The notes beneath the pieces were generated by a model, which saw only the letters and a program-made list of their open reading frames with translations, was not told the origin of the DNA and did no database searches. Positions 36,076 to 45,575 of a DNA stretch of 64,000 bases are shown here, one piece after another. This DNA is from Armatimonadota bacterium (GTDB taxonomy: Bacteria; Armatimonadota; Zipacnadia; JAUWAU01): contig JAUWAU010000018.1 of assembly GCA_030601885.1 (NCBI GenBank), positions 51,377-115,376 on the forward strand, in the 5' to 3' direction. Position numbers and translations under genes: made by a program. Every line of letters starts with the position of its first letter. Position 1 is the stretch's first letter.

Positions 36076-36680
36076 TGCTGGAGGCGGAGGCATCTGCTAT
36101 CCGACAGATGCCGTGGGCCGCTGAGCTGGCAACGGGGACGAAGGGAGCAACAGAACAAGACGCGCAGTGGCAGTTCACTGTAACCGGTGGCGTTGAAGGT
36201 GAGCCGGTGGCGCTGAGCTGGCCAGAGCTGAGCCGGCTGCCCAAGGATCGCGTGGCGATACTGACCGACCGCGACACCCGCAAGCGCACCTTTATGCGCA
36301 GGCGAGGGCACTATGAGTTCGCCGCACCCGGCGGCGGCAGCAGCCGCAGCTTCACGGTGACCGTCAAGCCCGCGCACGAAGGAGCACTGCTCATTAGCGG
36401 CCTGACGGCGGCTCCGACGCGTGGCGGCACCTGGGACATCGGCTTCAACCTGTCGGCCGATGCGGCCGTGACGGGGCGAGTCTACAATGTGGCCGGCCGC
36501 CGCATCGCCGACATCGCCCAGGCGCAGCAACTCGCCCGCGGCCGAGCGTCGCTGACCTGGAACACCCGTAGCGTTCACGGCACCGTGGCCCCGACCGGCA
36601 CCTACATCCTGCGCGTCACTGCCAAGACCGAAGAGGGCGAACAGGCATCGGCGGTGACAATGCTGCAGGTATGGAGATAG
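36076..36680 (+). pseudogene. 3' remnant of a large secreted protein with a FlgD-Ig-like C-terminus
   Basis: About 200 codons without a convincing start. Early part: QWQFTVTGGVEGEPVALSWP ... RVAILTDRDTRKRTFMR, a beta-sandwich block. C-terminal part: FNLSADAAVTGRVYNVAGRR, then APTGTYILRVTAKTEEGEQ, the FlgD-Ig/por-sorting-like module that closes many long secreted proteins. No signal peptide or ribosome site is present, so the 5' part is gone or the gene begins abnormally. It abuts the DUF3604 remnant head to head at about 36074, pointing to a rearrangement junction. Confidence 0.45.
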
Positions 36681-36831
36681 AGCGCTCGGGGCACCTCGGA
36701 GAGAAGCGCGACCTCTCAGCGTGGCCTGACCACGCTGCGGAATGCTTGCCGCTCCGCCCCGTAGTAGCCGTCATGTGGCGCGGCCACACTCTGAAACCAT
36801 GAAGATGGGCCCGGCGGGGGGGCTGGGGGCC

Positions 36832-36852
36832 GCCGGAGCAAGCTGCTCCGGC
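36832..36852. terminator. Perfect 9-bp hairpin between convergent genes
   Basis: GCCGGAGCA, loop agc, TGCTCCGGC, between the plus-strand remnant (ends 36680) and the minus-strand hydrolase-like gene (ends 36915). No U-tract; probably a bidirectional terminator or a dispersed repeat. Confidence 0.45.
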
Positions 36853-36914
36853 TACAACCGGTGGGCCGACGGGCGAAATCTTCGGCGTAGCGAGGCCCAT
36901 GGAGCCAGCGGGGG

Positions 36915-39905
36915 CTACCACCGAATCAGCAACATATCGGTGCCGGGGCCGAGGGAGATGGTGAGGTCGAGGTTGTTCTCAAAGTACCGGAAGTCTATCC
37001 GTCCCCGGGCGAGCGACTCGATGCTCTGGGGGCGGGGGACGCCGGGGATGCTGAGCTGCAGGGTAGGGATGCGCGCCTGCGTCCAGTTCAGCAGCGGCAG
37101 GGCCACTCCGGCGTCTGACGCCAGATAGCCGCACTCCACCATGTATCCTGATACTCGCACGGGTCCGTGAGCGCTGGCGTGCTGGGCGATTGCCGTGATG
37201 AGGTCGCCGAGCAGCTTGGGATACTGCGGCATGAGGTAGCCCTCGCCAAGCGGGGCTTGCTTGCGCCACTCCAACGCGGGCAGCGTCGCCACATACAGGG
37301 CCTCGCCCTGGCCGTGCTCGTTCCACACTACGGCCGCCCGCCCGCTGTCGTCCGATCCCAGCACCTGTCCGGTAGTGAGCGTGATGGAGCCACGATAACC
37401 GATGGCGTCGAAGCTGCACATTGGCAGCCAGTCGTTGCCCTGTACGGTCACGCGCGTGAGGGGGGCCAGCTCCGGCAGATCGGCGTACTCTCGGTAGCGG
37501 CTCTCGACCCGCTCGACGCTCTGCAGTTGGAGACCGAAGACCGGTGTGAGGATGTCGCTCGGGCGGTTGAACTCGTCCTTGGATCCGGCGGCGACGCAGC
37601 CGTATAGCATCCCGCCGCCGCTGACCCACTCCGCGATCGCCTCGGCGGCGCGTCGGGGCAAGTTGGCGCCGGTGAGGTAGCAGGCGCGGTAGTTGGCCAG
37701 TCCACCGTCGGCCACTTCCTCTTCGGTGACGAAATCCACCGGCAGGTTCTCTACGAGCAGCGCGAAGTACGTCTGCCGCAGCTCCGCGAGGGCCGCGCCA
37801 TCCTCCTGCCACATCTCGCTGCTCTTGGAGTACACCATCGCGACCTTGGCCCTCGGCGGCCGGCCCGGGTACAGCAACTCCTCGGCTCGCCCGATCTCGC
37901 GCGTCAGTCTCCCGATCTGCTGCACCTCCTCCTTCCTATCTGACCACGCCTCCTCTCGGGTGGCGTAATGGGGCCCGTAGCGGTGGTAGCGGATCGCCTT
38001 TGCTCCGTGCGCCAGGGCGCTGTAGGTACGGAAGCGGAGGCTTTCGGGTTCGCCCCGCTTCAGGGAGATGCCGACGGGCAGGCCGTGTGTGCGCCCTGCC
38101 GCCCGCAGCAGATCCGCCACGAGAGGGGTATCGATGATGCGCGGCGCGCCGTTATCCGTGCTCCACAGCATGGTGACGGCGCGCTGTCTGCCGAACTCGA
38201 ACCAGTCCGGGCCGTCGATCATCCCGCCGCCTCGGCCCGCGATGGACGCGGAGCCGAAGGTCACGCTGGTGTGCGTGCCCTCGGCAAATCGCTTCAGCAC
38301 GGCTTCGCTGGCCAGCTTGTAGGGCTGCGGCACGATGGCGTCGCGGAACTTCATCGTGTGGTAGTAGAGTGCCGCATCGGCCTCGGAGGCCATTTGTGCC
38401 CGCCCGGTGGGCGCTACGTCGTCCCACGTTTGTCGGCCCAGAGCCCCCGGCGAGACTCCCTGCGACCGCAAGAACTCGTGAAAGGCCGCGACACAGCTCT
38501 CGCTGTCGCGCATCCTCGTCGCCGACGGCGCCTCGGGCTCGTGGGCCAGTTTGAAGCGGTAGCAGGTCGGGAGCGCCTCGGGGTCCCGCTGCTTGAGATA
38601 ATCGTACACCTCCGCCATGGACTTATCCATGCGCCGCGACAGGTCGGTGGCCCACGGCGCCACGCCGCTGACGTAGCGGCTCCACACGGAGCGCTTGATG
38701 CCGTGCTCCAAGGCCACCTCGCGTGACACGCCGGTGAGGCCCTGCAGCGTGTTGAATCCGAGCTTGGCCAGTACGGATGTCTGGACAGCGAGGATCCGGC
38801 GGGATCGATGCTGCTTGCCATAGCCGAGAATGCGTCCCTCGACGGGAAAGCGCTGCGGCAATCCCTCGGGCGGGAGCGGTAGGCTGTCGGCATGTCGCGC
38901 ATGCTCCGCCGTTTGTGCGGAGACGGGTTGGATCAGGTCGGTGTGCTGCCCCACGTTGCCGGGAAGGAGGAGGCTGATGATGTCGCCATCGATCTCCTCG
39001 TGCAGGGTCTGCAGCACGTGCTGCTCATCGGCCGCCGTGGCAATCTGCAAATCCACCTTGAGGGCCGGAATTGTCGCCTGCGGCTCACTGCGGAACTGAA
39101 ATGCGACCGTCGTGATCCGCGCACCGGTATCGAGCAGCTTGCCTATGTCGCCCCAGCCCGAGAACTGCCCCGCGGGGACCGCGTCGCCCCGCCTGCCATG
39201 TCCGGAGGCGGAGAGATAGCCAGGCGTCCCCCCCGACCATCCCTCGCGATGATGCAGCACGGAGAGGCGGGCTATGTAGGCGTTCTGTGCCGGTTCGAGC
39301 ACCTTGAAGCGCACGAACGCCCGGGGCGCGAAGTCGGTGAAATCCGGCTTGTAGTCCATGAAGGGCGTGATGAGGAGGCAATCGACGCGCAGGGATGTCG
39401 TGGGAGGAATGGGCTGGCGTACGTACAACGTCACTGTGGTCGGCCCCGCGTTCAGGACGGCCTCATGATCCTCCCAGACCGCCGCCGTTCGGGAGCTCGA
39501 TACCACGTGGCTCTCCCAGTACCCCTCGTCAAAGACCGTCTCACCGCCCTGCTCGATGCGGATGCCAAAGGGCGAGTAGTAGGGCCCAATGTGCATGTAT
39601 CGAGCCCAGACTTTGTAGGTGGCGGTGGCGGGAATGGTGACGTCAGCGGAGATAGCGGCCCCGGGCCGGTCGCTGCTCGCCGTGGCATCGCCCGACGCGG
39701 GGGTAAGCGCGTTTAGTCCCCAGGCGACGCGCTCGCGCCATCCGCCTGGTGCGATGCCGCTGAAGCGCTCGGCCTCGACGAACACGCTTCTGGCGCGCAG
39801 TTCCTCGTTGCTGGGTTGACATAGGGCAGGGCTCGCGTACGACAGCCCCGCTGCTATCGCGGCGGCAACGAGCACGGTCCTGCCTGCATCCGGTATATGG
39901 TGCAT
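36915..39905 (-). CDS. Large secreted glycosidase-like protein with a beta-galactosidase-trimerisation-like domain
   Basis: 996 residues. A signal peptide (VLVAAAIAAGLSYASPALC) opens the protein. Residues ~35-185 form a carbohydrate-binding-like beta sandwich (SVFVEAERFSGIAPGGW, TYKVWARYMHIGPYYSP). A barrel-like central part (~370-690) contains GFNTLQGLTGVSREV, TCYRFKLAHEPEAPS, SYARTY-like FRTYSALAHGAKAIRYHRYG. The 710-880 part, KVAMVYSKSSEMWQEDG ... VDFVTEEEV, GGGMLYGCVAAG and GEALYVATLP, is typical of the flavodoxin-like trimerisation domain of GH42-type enzymes. No catalytic Glu pair could be assigned. ATG 39905 has AGGTGA close upstream; 39947 is an alternative. The substrate is unknown. 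Confidence 0.7.
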   Translation of the reverse strand: MHHIPDAGRTVLVAAAIAAGLSYASPALCQPSNEELRARSVFVEAERFSGIAPGGWRERVAWGLNALTPASGDATASSDRPGAAISADVTIPATATYKVWARYMHIGPYYSPFGIRIEQGGETVFDEGYWESHVVSSSRTAAVWEDHEAVLNAGPTTVTLYVRQPIPPTTSLRVDCLLITPFMDYKPDFTDFAPRAFVRFKVLEPAQNAYIARLSVLHHREGWSGGTPGYLSASGHGRRGDAVPAGQFSGWGDIGKLLDTGARITTVAFQFRSEPQATIPALKVDLQIATAADEQHVLQTLHEEIDGDIISLLLPGNVGQHTDLIQPVSAQTAEHARHADSLPLPPEGLPQRFPVEGRILGYGKQHRSRRILAVQTSVLAKLGFNTLQGLTGVSREVALEHGIKRSVWSRYVSGVAPWATDLSRRMDKSMAEVYDYLKQRDPEALPTCYRFKLAHEPEAPSATRMRDSESCVAAFHEFLRSQGVSPGALGRQTWDDVAPTGRAQMASEADAALYYHTMKFRDAIVPQPYKLASEAVLKRFAEGTHTSVTFGSASIAGRGGGMIDGPDWFEFGRQRAVTMLWSTDNGAPRIIDTPLVADLLRAAGRTHGLPVGISLKRGEPESLRFRTYSALAHGAKAIRYHRYGPHYATREEAWSDRKEEVQQIGRLTREIGRAEELLYPGRPPRAKVAMVYSKSSEMWQEDGAALAELRQTYFALLVENLPVDFVTEEEVADGGLANYRACYLTGANLPRRAAEAIAEWVSGGGMLYGCVAAGSKDEFNRPSDILTPVFGLQLQSVERVESRYREYADLPELAPLTRVTVQGNDWLPMCSFDAIGYRGSITLTTGQVLGSDDSGRAAVVWNEHGQGEALYVATLPALEWRKQAPLGEGYLMPQYPKLLGDLITAIAQHASAHGPVRVSGYMVECGYLASDAGVALPLLNWTQARIPTLQLSIPGVPRPQSIESLARGRIDFRYFENNLDLTISLGPGTDMLLIRW

Positions 39906-40080
39906 CTGCTCACCTGGCAGCTCACTGAGGGCCTTTCGCCGCCGCATCGCCTACGTCCTGTCGGCGGAGCCGACTTTCTTCCGCGAGCGCTCGCCGGCGA
40001 TGGGCCGAGCGGCCGAACATTCACACTACGCTAGGTTTGACGTGTCCCTGCCCCGTCAGGTTCGCCATCGGCAGACGCCC

Positions 40081-40803
40081 TCAGAGCCCCAGATCGATGC
40101 CTCTGGCGGCCTCTGCCTGCGAGGGCTGTGCATAGATGGGCTTGAGGGAGAACAGGTCGTCTGGGCCGCGTCTATCCAGTTGCACGGCACCGAGGAAGCC
40201 GACGTGCCGTGCGGCGGGGCGTAGCTGCGCGTCGGGCGCCATCCGCAGGCGCGACCCCGGAGGCTCCTGCAGATCAGGAGCGTATACCGGCGCAGCCTCC
40301 CCGCAGAGCACGATCGGCTCCTGCCGGGCCGCAAGCACCTTGGGCAGCGTCGGGATCGTGTGTACCGCACATGGCAGAGCGTCGCACCAGGTGCCGTCCG
40401 GCGATCGTTGCACCAGGGAGACGTACACGTGCCCTTTGCGCGCAACGCTGATGACGCATGCCAGGCCATTGCCGGGGAGATCCGCGAGCCCGTCGGCCAC
40501 GGCATGCGCCGTGGGCACGCCGACGAGATCCACCTCCCAGGCGTGGGCGAGCGCCTTCGCCGTGGCCACGCCGATACGGAGGCTGGTGAAAGAGCCCGGG
40601 CCAAGCGACACCGCAATGGCGCGCAGGTCGCGAGGCCGTACCGGCTGTTCTCCCGACTTCTCTCCAAGCAGCGCCTCGATGCGAGGCATGAGCTGCTGAC
40701 AGAGGGCCATCTGGCTGGGAAAGGCGTCCTCCCGCACGATCCGCCGCCCGTCCACCACCGCCAGGCTTGTCATCTCGCCAGACGTCTCAATCGCCAGGAT
40801 CAT
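40081..40803 (-). CDS. tsaB: tRNA threonylcarbamoyladenosine biosynthesis protein TsaB
   Basis: 240 residues. A non-catalytic ASKHA-fold partner of TsaD in making t6A37 on ANN-decoding tRNAs. N-terminal MILAIETSGEMTSLAVVDG, then PSQMALCQQLMPRIEALL, and VSLGPGSFTSLRIGVATAKA, which is diagnostic of TsaB. The ATG at 40803 has TGGAG with an 8-nt spacer and overlaps the tsaE end by 17 bp, giving translational coupling. TsaD and TsaC are not in the window, so they are encoded elsewhere. Confidence 0.87.
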   Translation of the reverse strand: MILAIETSGEMTSLAVVDGRRIVREDAFPSQMALCQQLMPRIEALLGEKSGEQPVRPRDLRAIAVSLGPGSFTSLRIGVATAKALAHAWEVDLVGVPTAHAVADGLADLPGNGLACVISVARKGHVYVSLVQRSPDGTWCDALPCAVHTIPTLPKVLAARQEPIVLCGEAAPVYAPDLQEPPGSRLRMAPDAQLRPAARHVGFLGAVQLDRRGPDDLFSLKPIYAQPSQAEAARGIDLGL

Positions 40804-41284
40804 CCGAAAGCTCCAAAGCCGACAGGATCTGGCGCGCCCGAGTGCCATCGGCCTTCACGTGCACATTCCGGCCATCGGCGGCGTAGCGGAGGTCCACCCA
40901 GAGCCGCTCGTCCGGCAGCGCGTCCGCCACCCGATCAGCCCACTCCACCCCCACGATCGACGGTTCCGAGAACAGCTCAGCCCCGACGGCCTCGAGCAGC
41001 GCCTCGCCGCCGCAGAGGCGATACGCGTCGATGTGGTGAAATGGTACGCGCCCGCGATGCTGTCGGTGGATGATGAAGGTCGGGCTGGTGACGTTGTCGG
41101 TGACTCCGGCTCCCCGGGCGAGGCCCTGAATGAAACACGTCTTGCCGGCGCCCAGCGGGCCGCTCACGGCCACGACGTCGCCCTCCGCCAGCACAGCGCC
41201 GAGGGCGCGACCTAGCGCCTGGGTCTCGGCGGCCGAGCGTGTGCAGCAGCTCACAGCGTTCTCGGAACGATGGGTGATCCTCAT
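40787..41284 (-). CDS. tsaE: tRNA threonylcarbamoyladenosine biosynthesis ATPase TsaE
   Basis: 165 residues. The P-loop ATPase that drives the TsaBD complex in t6A synthesis. Walker A is SGPLGAGKTCFIQGLARG; NVTSPTFIIHRQHRG and FHHIDAYRL are conserved TsaE blocks, with VGVEWADRVADALP near the end. The start at 41284 (MRITHRSENAV) is preferred although its ribosome site is weak; longer in-frame forms to 41383 have Arg-rich, atypical N-termini. It is the first gene of tsaE-tsaB and diverges from the ferredoxin gene at 41417. Confidence 0.9.
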   Translation of the reverse strand: MRITHRSENAVSCCTRSAAETQALGRALGAVLAEGDVVAVSGPLGAGKTCFIQGLARGAGVTDNVTSPTFIIHRQHRGRVPFHHIDAYRLCGGEALLEAVGAELFSEPSIVGVEWADRVADALPDERLWVDLRYAADGRNVHVKADGTRARQILSALELSDDPGD

Positions 41285-41416
41285 AAGCAGCTCTGCACGC
41301 GGACGAACAGCCCGACTTTCGCGCTGACTTGCGTGGCTCCCTGCATGCGTTCCCATTCGCCGGCGGCAGGTTGAGGCCCGCACTGCTCAGAACTGCATCT
41401 CAGGTGAGCGGACACC

Positions 41417-41914
41417 ATGGCCACAGGTGAGGACACACGCGCGCGCTTGGGCTGGGATACATACGCCGATACCCCCGGCGTACCGACGCTGGCGCGGATG
41501 CGACGCGGGCCGGTGGCCGTTATTGAATGCGTCGAGGAGATCCCGTGCGATCCGTGCGAGGTGGGCTGCCCGAACGGCGCGATCACGGTGGGCACGCCGA
41601 TAACGCGGCTGCCGCGCCTCGACTCGGAGTCGTGCACCGGGTGTGGTCGCTGCGTGGCTATCTGCCCGGGACAGGCCATTTTCATCGTTGACATGTCGCT
41701 GCCCGACAACTCTGCAACGGTTGCAGTGCCGTATGAGTTCTTGCCGCTGCCGGAGAAGGGACAGACGGTGACGGCACTGGATCGGTGCGGGGAGCCCGTC
41801 GGGGAGGCAGAAGTACTGGCCGTGGCCAACCCGTCGGGCCACGATCACACGGCCGTCGTCACCATCAGCGTTCCGGCCGAATTGGCATCAGTGGTGCGCC
41901 ATTTGCGACCTTGA
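41417..41914 (+). CDS. 4Fe-4S ferredoxin-like protein
   Basis: 165 residues. Two cluster motifs: CDPCEVGCP (preceded by VIECVEEIP) and CTGCGRCVAICPGQAIF. The C-terminal ~70 residues form a small beta domain (SATVAVPYEFLPLPEKGQTV). Similar proteins accompany amino-acid-reducing or glycine/proline-type oxidoreductase genes in anaerobes, but none is near here. The ATG has AGGTGAG upstream. It lies 31 bp before recG and may be the first gene of that operon. Confidence 0.75.
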   Translation: MATGEDTRARLGWDTYADTPGVPTLARMRRGPVAVIECVEEIPCDPCEVGCPNGAITVGTPITRLPRLDSESCTGCGRCVAICPGQAIFIVDMSLPDNSATVAVPYEFLPLPEKGQTVTALDRCGEPVGEAEVLAVANPSGHDHTAVVTISVPAELASVVRHLRP

Positions 41915-41945
41915 CAGTGGGCAAGCGGGGTGATATTTTTCGACC

Positions 41946-44351
41946 ATGCCACCGTGCGAGGCCGATACGGCGGCCCGGTTGGCCGTTTTCCACGGCCCAT
42001 TGTCGTTAGAGCAAAGGCAGGGCTACACCGACACTGCCGTCGTCGGCGGCCTTGCCGGGTTCATCGAGCGACAATGCTCGCGGCTGGGGCAGGCGCTTGG
42101 CGGCAATGGCGTGCGCGCCGCCGTCAGGGATCTTACTGATCTCTTTGCCGATTACGGCGCATTGGAACCTCGGGAGCGGGCTGAGCGGATTGCCCGCGCG
42201 CGCCAGATACTGGACGCCATCGGCGCGGGAGAGCGTGTCGAGCCGGCGGCGCACGCTCCCACGCGGAAGCGGAGAGCGCAAGTTCCGCGGCGCACGGTGG
42301 ATGACCCCGTCACCGTCCTCTGGGGTGTAAGCGAAACTCGAGCGCAGCAGCTTGCGAACCTCGGCATTCACACCGTGCTCGATCTACTTCAGCATTACCC
42401 TCTGCGGCATGAAGACAGGCGTCGGATCCAGAGCATAGCAGCCCTCGGAGCCGGCGAGGTGGCCACTATTCGGGCCACGGTTGAGGCAACCGGAGAGGCG
42501 CGCAAGCGCGGCCGATTCTCTATCACAACGGTCCCGGTGCGCGACGAGTCGGGGCCGGCCGAGCTGCTGTGGTATGGGCAGGACTTCCGGGCAACCCAGT
42601 TCGAGCCGGGCACCGAGGTGTTCGCCACTGGCGTGGTGCGCTACTTCCGCGACCTGCCTCAGCTCGACAACCCGGAAGTGGAGAGCACGGCGCGGCGCAA
42701 TCCGTTGAGCGCCGGTCGGATCGTCCCCATCCATGGGCTGACCAAGGGCCTCTACATGCCACAAATGCGCCGCCTCGCGTACACCGCAGTGCGCGACTAC
42801 GGCGAGCTGGTTCCCGAGATCGTGCCGGAGGATGTGCGGGAACGGCGCGGGCTGTGCGGCGCGCAGTTCGCCATCGAGAACATCCACTTCCCCCGTGATG
42901 ATGAGGCTCTGGAGCGCGCACGGCACCGTATCACATTTGAGGAGCTCTTCCTACTCCAGGTACAGCTCGCGCGGCTTCGTCGGGAGGCGAAGGCCCCCGA
43001 GGCGGGGGTGAGGCTGCGCGTTGAGGCGGCGTGGCTTGATGAGTTGAAGGGCGTGCTACCCTTTGAGCTGACGGCGGCGCAAGAGCGCGTGATCGGCGAG
43101 ATCGCGGGGGACCTGGCCGACGCGGCCCCGGCGAATCGTCTGCTGCATGGCGATGTGGGCTCGGGAAAGACCGCCGTCGCCGCCTGGGTGCTCCTCGCCG
43201 CTGCCAGGAACGAGTATCAGGCCGCATACATGGTGCCGACCGAGGTGCTTGCCGAGCAGCAGCACCGGACACTGCGGGAGCTATTCGCCCCACTCGACGT
43301 TGAGGTCGTCCTACTGGTGGGCGGGATGCGCCGTGGCAAGAAGCGTCTGCAGCAGCGTATCGCCGACGGCGATGTGCCGGTGGTGGTGGGCACGCACGCG
43401 CTGATCCAGGAGGCGGTGCAGTTTCGCCGGCTGGGCGTGGCCATCATCGATGAACAGCATCGCTTCGGGGTTCTACAGCGCGCAGCGCTCCGCGAGAAGG
43501 GCTACAATCCCAACGTGGTCGTGATGACGGCCACGCCCATTCCGCGCACGCTGGCGCTGACGGTCTACGGCGATTTCGATATCTCGGTTCTCGACGAAAT
43601 GCCGCCGGGGCGCCGCCCACCCGCAACCGAAGTGCTTACGATGCGGCAGCGGCCGCAGGCCTACGACTTGGTGCGGCAGGAGGTGGTGGCGGGGAAGCAG
43701 GCCTTCATCGTGTGTCCGCTCGTGGAGGAGTCCGAGCGCCTACAACTGCGCGCGGCGACCGAGCTGGCGAGGCGGCTGGAGCGGGAGATCTTCCCCGACC
43801 TGCGCATCGGTCTCGTCCACGGCCGGATGCCGACGGACGAGAAGGAAGCGGTGATGCAGGCGTTCCGGCGTGGCCAACTGGACGTACTGTGCGCCACCAG
43901 CGTCATCGAGGTGGGCGTGAACGTCCCCAACGCGTCCGTCATGCTGGTGGAGAATGCCGAGCGCTTCGGTCTGGCGCAGCTTCACCAGCTTCGGGGGCGC
44001 GTCTGCCGCGGCGAGCACCAATCGCACTGCATCCTGCTCGTTGGGACACGTTCGCGGGAGGCCTGGGGACGGGTTGAGGTGCTCGCACGAACGAACGACG
44101 GATTCGAAATCGCGGAAGAGGACCTCAAGGTGCGAGGGCCGGGCGAGTTCTATGGTACTCGCCAGCACGGCCTTCCCGACTTGAAGATGGCGAGCGTGTT
44201 GAGCGATACGCTCACGCTCGTTCAAGCGCGCGAGGAGGCCATGGCGCTCATTGACGCCGATCCGGGGCTTCGGAAGCCGGCGCATCGTGCGCTGGGCGAG
44301 CGGCTCACGCAGCGGCTCGACGAACGGGTCCGATTGGCCAGCATCAGCTAA
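41946..44351 (+). CDS. recG: ATP-dependent DNA helicase RecG
   Basis: 801 residues. It remodels stalled replication forks and branched DNA. A helical N-terminal extension (about 1-110) precedes the wedge OB domain (VTVLWGVSETRAQQLANLGI, LLQHYPLRHEDR). Helicase motifs: Walker A GDVGSGKTAVAAW, DEQH box IIDEQHRFGVLQR, motif III MTATPIPRTLAL, motif IV FIVCPLVEES, motifs V-VI ATSVIEVGVNVPNA and QLHQLRGRVCRGE. The C-terminal TRG hook LKVRGPGEFYGTRQHG is intact. GGGGTGAT lies before the ATG. It heads recG-rsmD-coaD. Confidence 0.95.
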   Translation: MPPCEADTAARLAVFHGPLSLEQRQGYTDTAVVGGLAGFIERQCSRLGQALGGNGVRAAVRDLTDLFADYGALEPRERAERIARARQILDAIGAGERVEPAAHAPTRKRRAQVPRRTVDDPVTVLWGVSETRAQQLANLGIHTVLDLLQHYPLRHEDRRRIQSIAALGAGEVATIRATVEATGEARKRGRFSITTVPVRDESGPAELLWYGQDFRATQFEPGTEVFATGVVRYFRDLPQLDNPEVESTARRNPLSAGRIVPIHGLTKGLYMPQMRRLAYTAVRDYGELVPEIVPEDVRERRGLCGAQFAIENIHFPRDDEALERARHRITFEELFLLQVQLARLRREAKAPEAGVRLRVEAAWLDELKGVLPFELTAAQERVIGEIAGDLADAAPANRLLHGDVGSGKTAVAAWVLLAAARNEYQAAYMVPTEVLAEQQHRTLRELFAPLDVEVVLLVGGMRRGKKRLQQRIADGDVPVVVGTHALIQEAVQFRRLGVAIIDEQHRFGVLQRAALREKGYNPNVVVMTATPIPRTLALTVYGDFDISVLDEMPPGRRPPATEVLTMRQRPQAYDLVRQEVVAGKQAFIVCPLVEESERLQLRAATELARRLEREIFPDLRIGLVHGRMPTDEKEAVMQAFRRGQLDVLCATSVIEVGVNVPNASVMLVENAERFGLAQLHQLRGRVCRGEHQSHCILLVGTRSREAWGRVEVLARTNDGFEIAEEDLKVRGPGEFYGTRQHGLPDLKMASVLSDTLTLVQAREEAMALIDADPGLRKPAHRALGERLTQRLDERVRLASIS

Positions 44352-44403
44352 ACGTGGCAGGGCGTCGATGGGTTGATGGCGAACAACTCAGCGTTGGCGT
44401 CGC

Positions 44404-44940
44404 ATGCGGATCATTGCCGGGACAGCCAAGCGGATGCGGCTCGTGGTGCCACGGGTCAGAGGCCTGCGGCCCACGAGCGACGCCATGCGCGAGACACTGT
44501 TCAATGTGCTCGCGGATTGTATCGTCGGCGCCCGATTTCTCGATCTGTTCGCCGGCTGCGGCGCTGTCGGCCTCGAGGCGTTGAGCCGGGGGGCGCAGTG
44601 GTGTACATTCGTTGACGTCTCGCCGAGGTGCCGGCGCGCGATACGGGAGAATCTCGAGCGTATGAGATTTGCCGGCCGAGCAGAGGTGATCCGCGCGGAC
44701 GCCCGGGCAGCGGTGGAGCGGCTCGGCGAGCGTGAGCCGTACCATATTGCCTTTGCCGATCCTCCGTACGGCTATGAACCGCTGGGCGAGCTGGTGGCAG
44801 CGTTACTGGGGCAACAACGAGCATGGCCCAACGGGGCGGTCGTCGCCGTTCAGCACGATCGTGAGGCGATCATGCCGGATGACCCGTCGCCCACGCGGGT
44901 AAAGCACTTCGGCCGCACGGTGATGTCGTTCTATTGGTAG
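44404..44940 (+). CDS. rsmD: 16S rRNA (guanine(966)-N2)-methyltransferase RsmD
   Basis: 178 residues, the family's usual length. SAM-binding motif FLDLFAGCGAVGLEALSRGA; catalytic motif FADPPYGYEP (DPPY, as in N-methyltransferases); N-terminal MRIIAGTAKRMRL and LRPTSDAMRETLFNVL, which contacts rRNA. It methylates N2 of G966 in the 30S head. No strong ribosome site precedes the ATG. It is 52 bp after recG and 7 bp before coaD. Confidence 0.92.
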   Translation: MRIIAGTAKRMRLVVPRVRGLRPTSDAMRETLFNVLADCIVGARFLDLFAGCGAVGLEALSRGAQWCTFVDVSPRCRRAIRENLERMRFAGRAEVIRADARAAVERLGEREPYHIAFADPPYGYEPLGELVAALLGQQRAWPNGAVVAVQHDREAIMPDDPSPTRVKHFGRTVMSFYW

Positions 44941-44947
44941 TGGAAAG

Positions 44948-45445
44948 ATGGTACAAGAGCACCTGGTCGTATGTCCGGGCACTTTCGACCCGGTAACAAA
45001 TGGTCATCTGCACATCATTGAGCGGGCGGCAATGATCTTTGGGCGCGTGCTCGTGTCGGTGCACGTGGACACGGCGAAAAGCGCCCTCTTTACGCCTGAA
45101 GAGCGCATTGAGATGCTGCGCGACGTGTGCGCGCACTTGCCGAACGTCGAGGTGATCTCGTTCACTGGTCTGGTGGTGGATCATGCCAGGCGATGCGGCG
45201 CCCTGGCCTTGGTGAAGGGCCTGCGAGCCGTCTCGGACTTCGAGACGGAGTTTGAAATGGCCTTGACCAATCGGCTGCTTGAACCGGATATACAGACAGT
45301 GTTTCTGCTGTCGGACGCCGAGCACGCGTTTCTGCGGTCCAGTCGAGTGAAGGAGCTTGCCCGGCTCGGCGCCGACATCTCTCACTTCGTGCCACCGCCA
45401 GTGGTGGAACGGGTACGAGCCAAGTTCGCCGCCGGTAAGGCCTGA
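44948..45445 (+). CDS. coaD: Phosphopantetheine adenylyltransferase CoaD
   Basis: 165 residues. The penultimate step of coenzyme A synthesis: ATP plus 4'-phosphopantetheine gives dephospho-CoA. Nucleotidyltransferase signature PGTFDPVTNGHLHIIERA; GLRAVSDFETEFEMALTNR is the substrate loop; LSDAEHAFLRSSRVKELA carries the second motif (SSRVKE in place of the more usual SSSLVKE). GGAAAG precedes the ATG. It is co-transcribed with rsmD. Confidence 0.93.
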   Translation: MVQEHLVVCPGTFDPVTNGHLHIIERAAMIFGRVLVSVHVDTAKSALFTPEERIEMLRDVCAHLPNVEVISFTGLVVDHARRCGALALVKGLRAVSDFETEFEMALTNRLLEPDIQTVFLLSDAEHAFLRSSRVKELARLGADISHFVPPPVVERVRAKFAAGKA

Positions 45446-45575
45446 GACGTGCGCCAGAAACGGCGGGCGAAGCCGTGCCACCAGGCCACTGACGTCGCAG
45501 CGGCCGGTATGCAATGCTCCGCAGGTGTTCGTGGGGCGGGCCGCCATCGAAGGTTGTCTGGAAAGAGGGGGGCGC

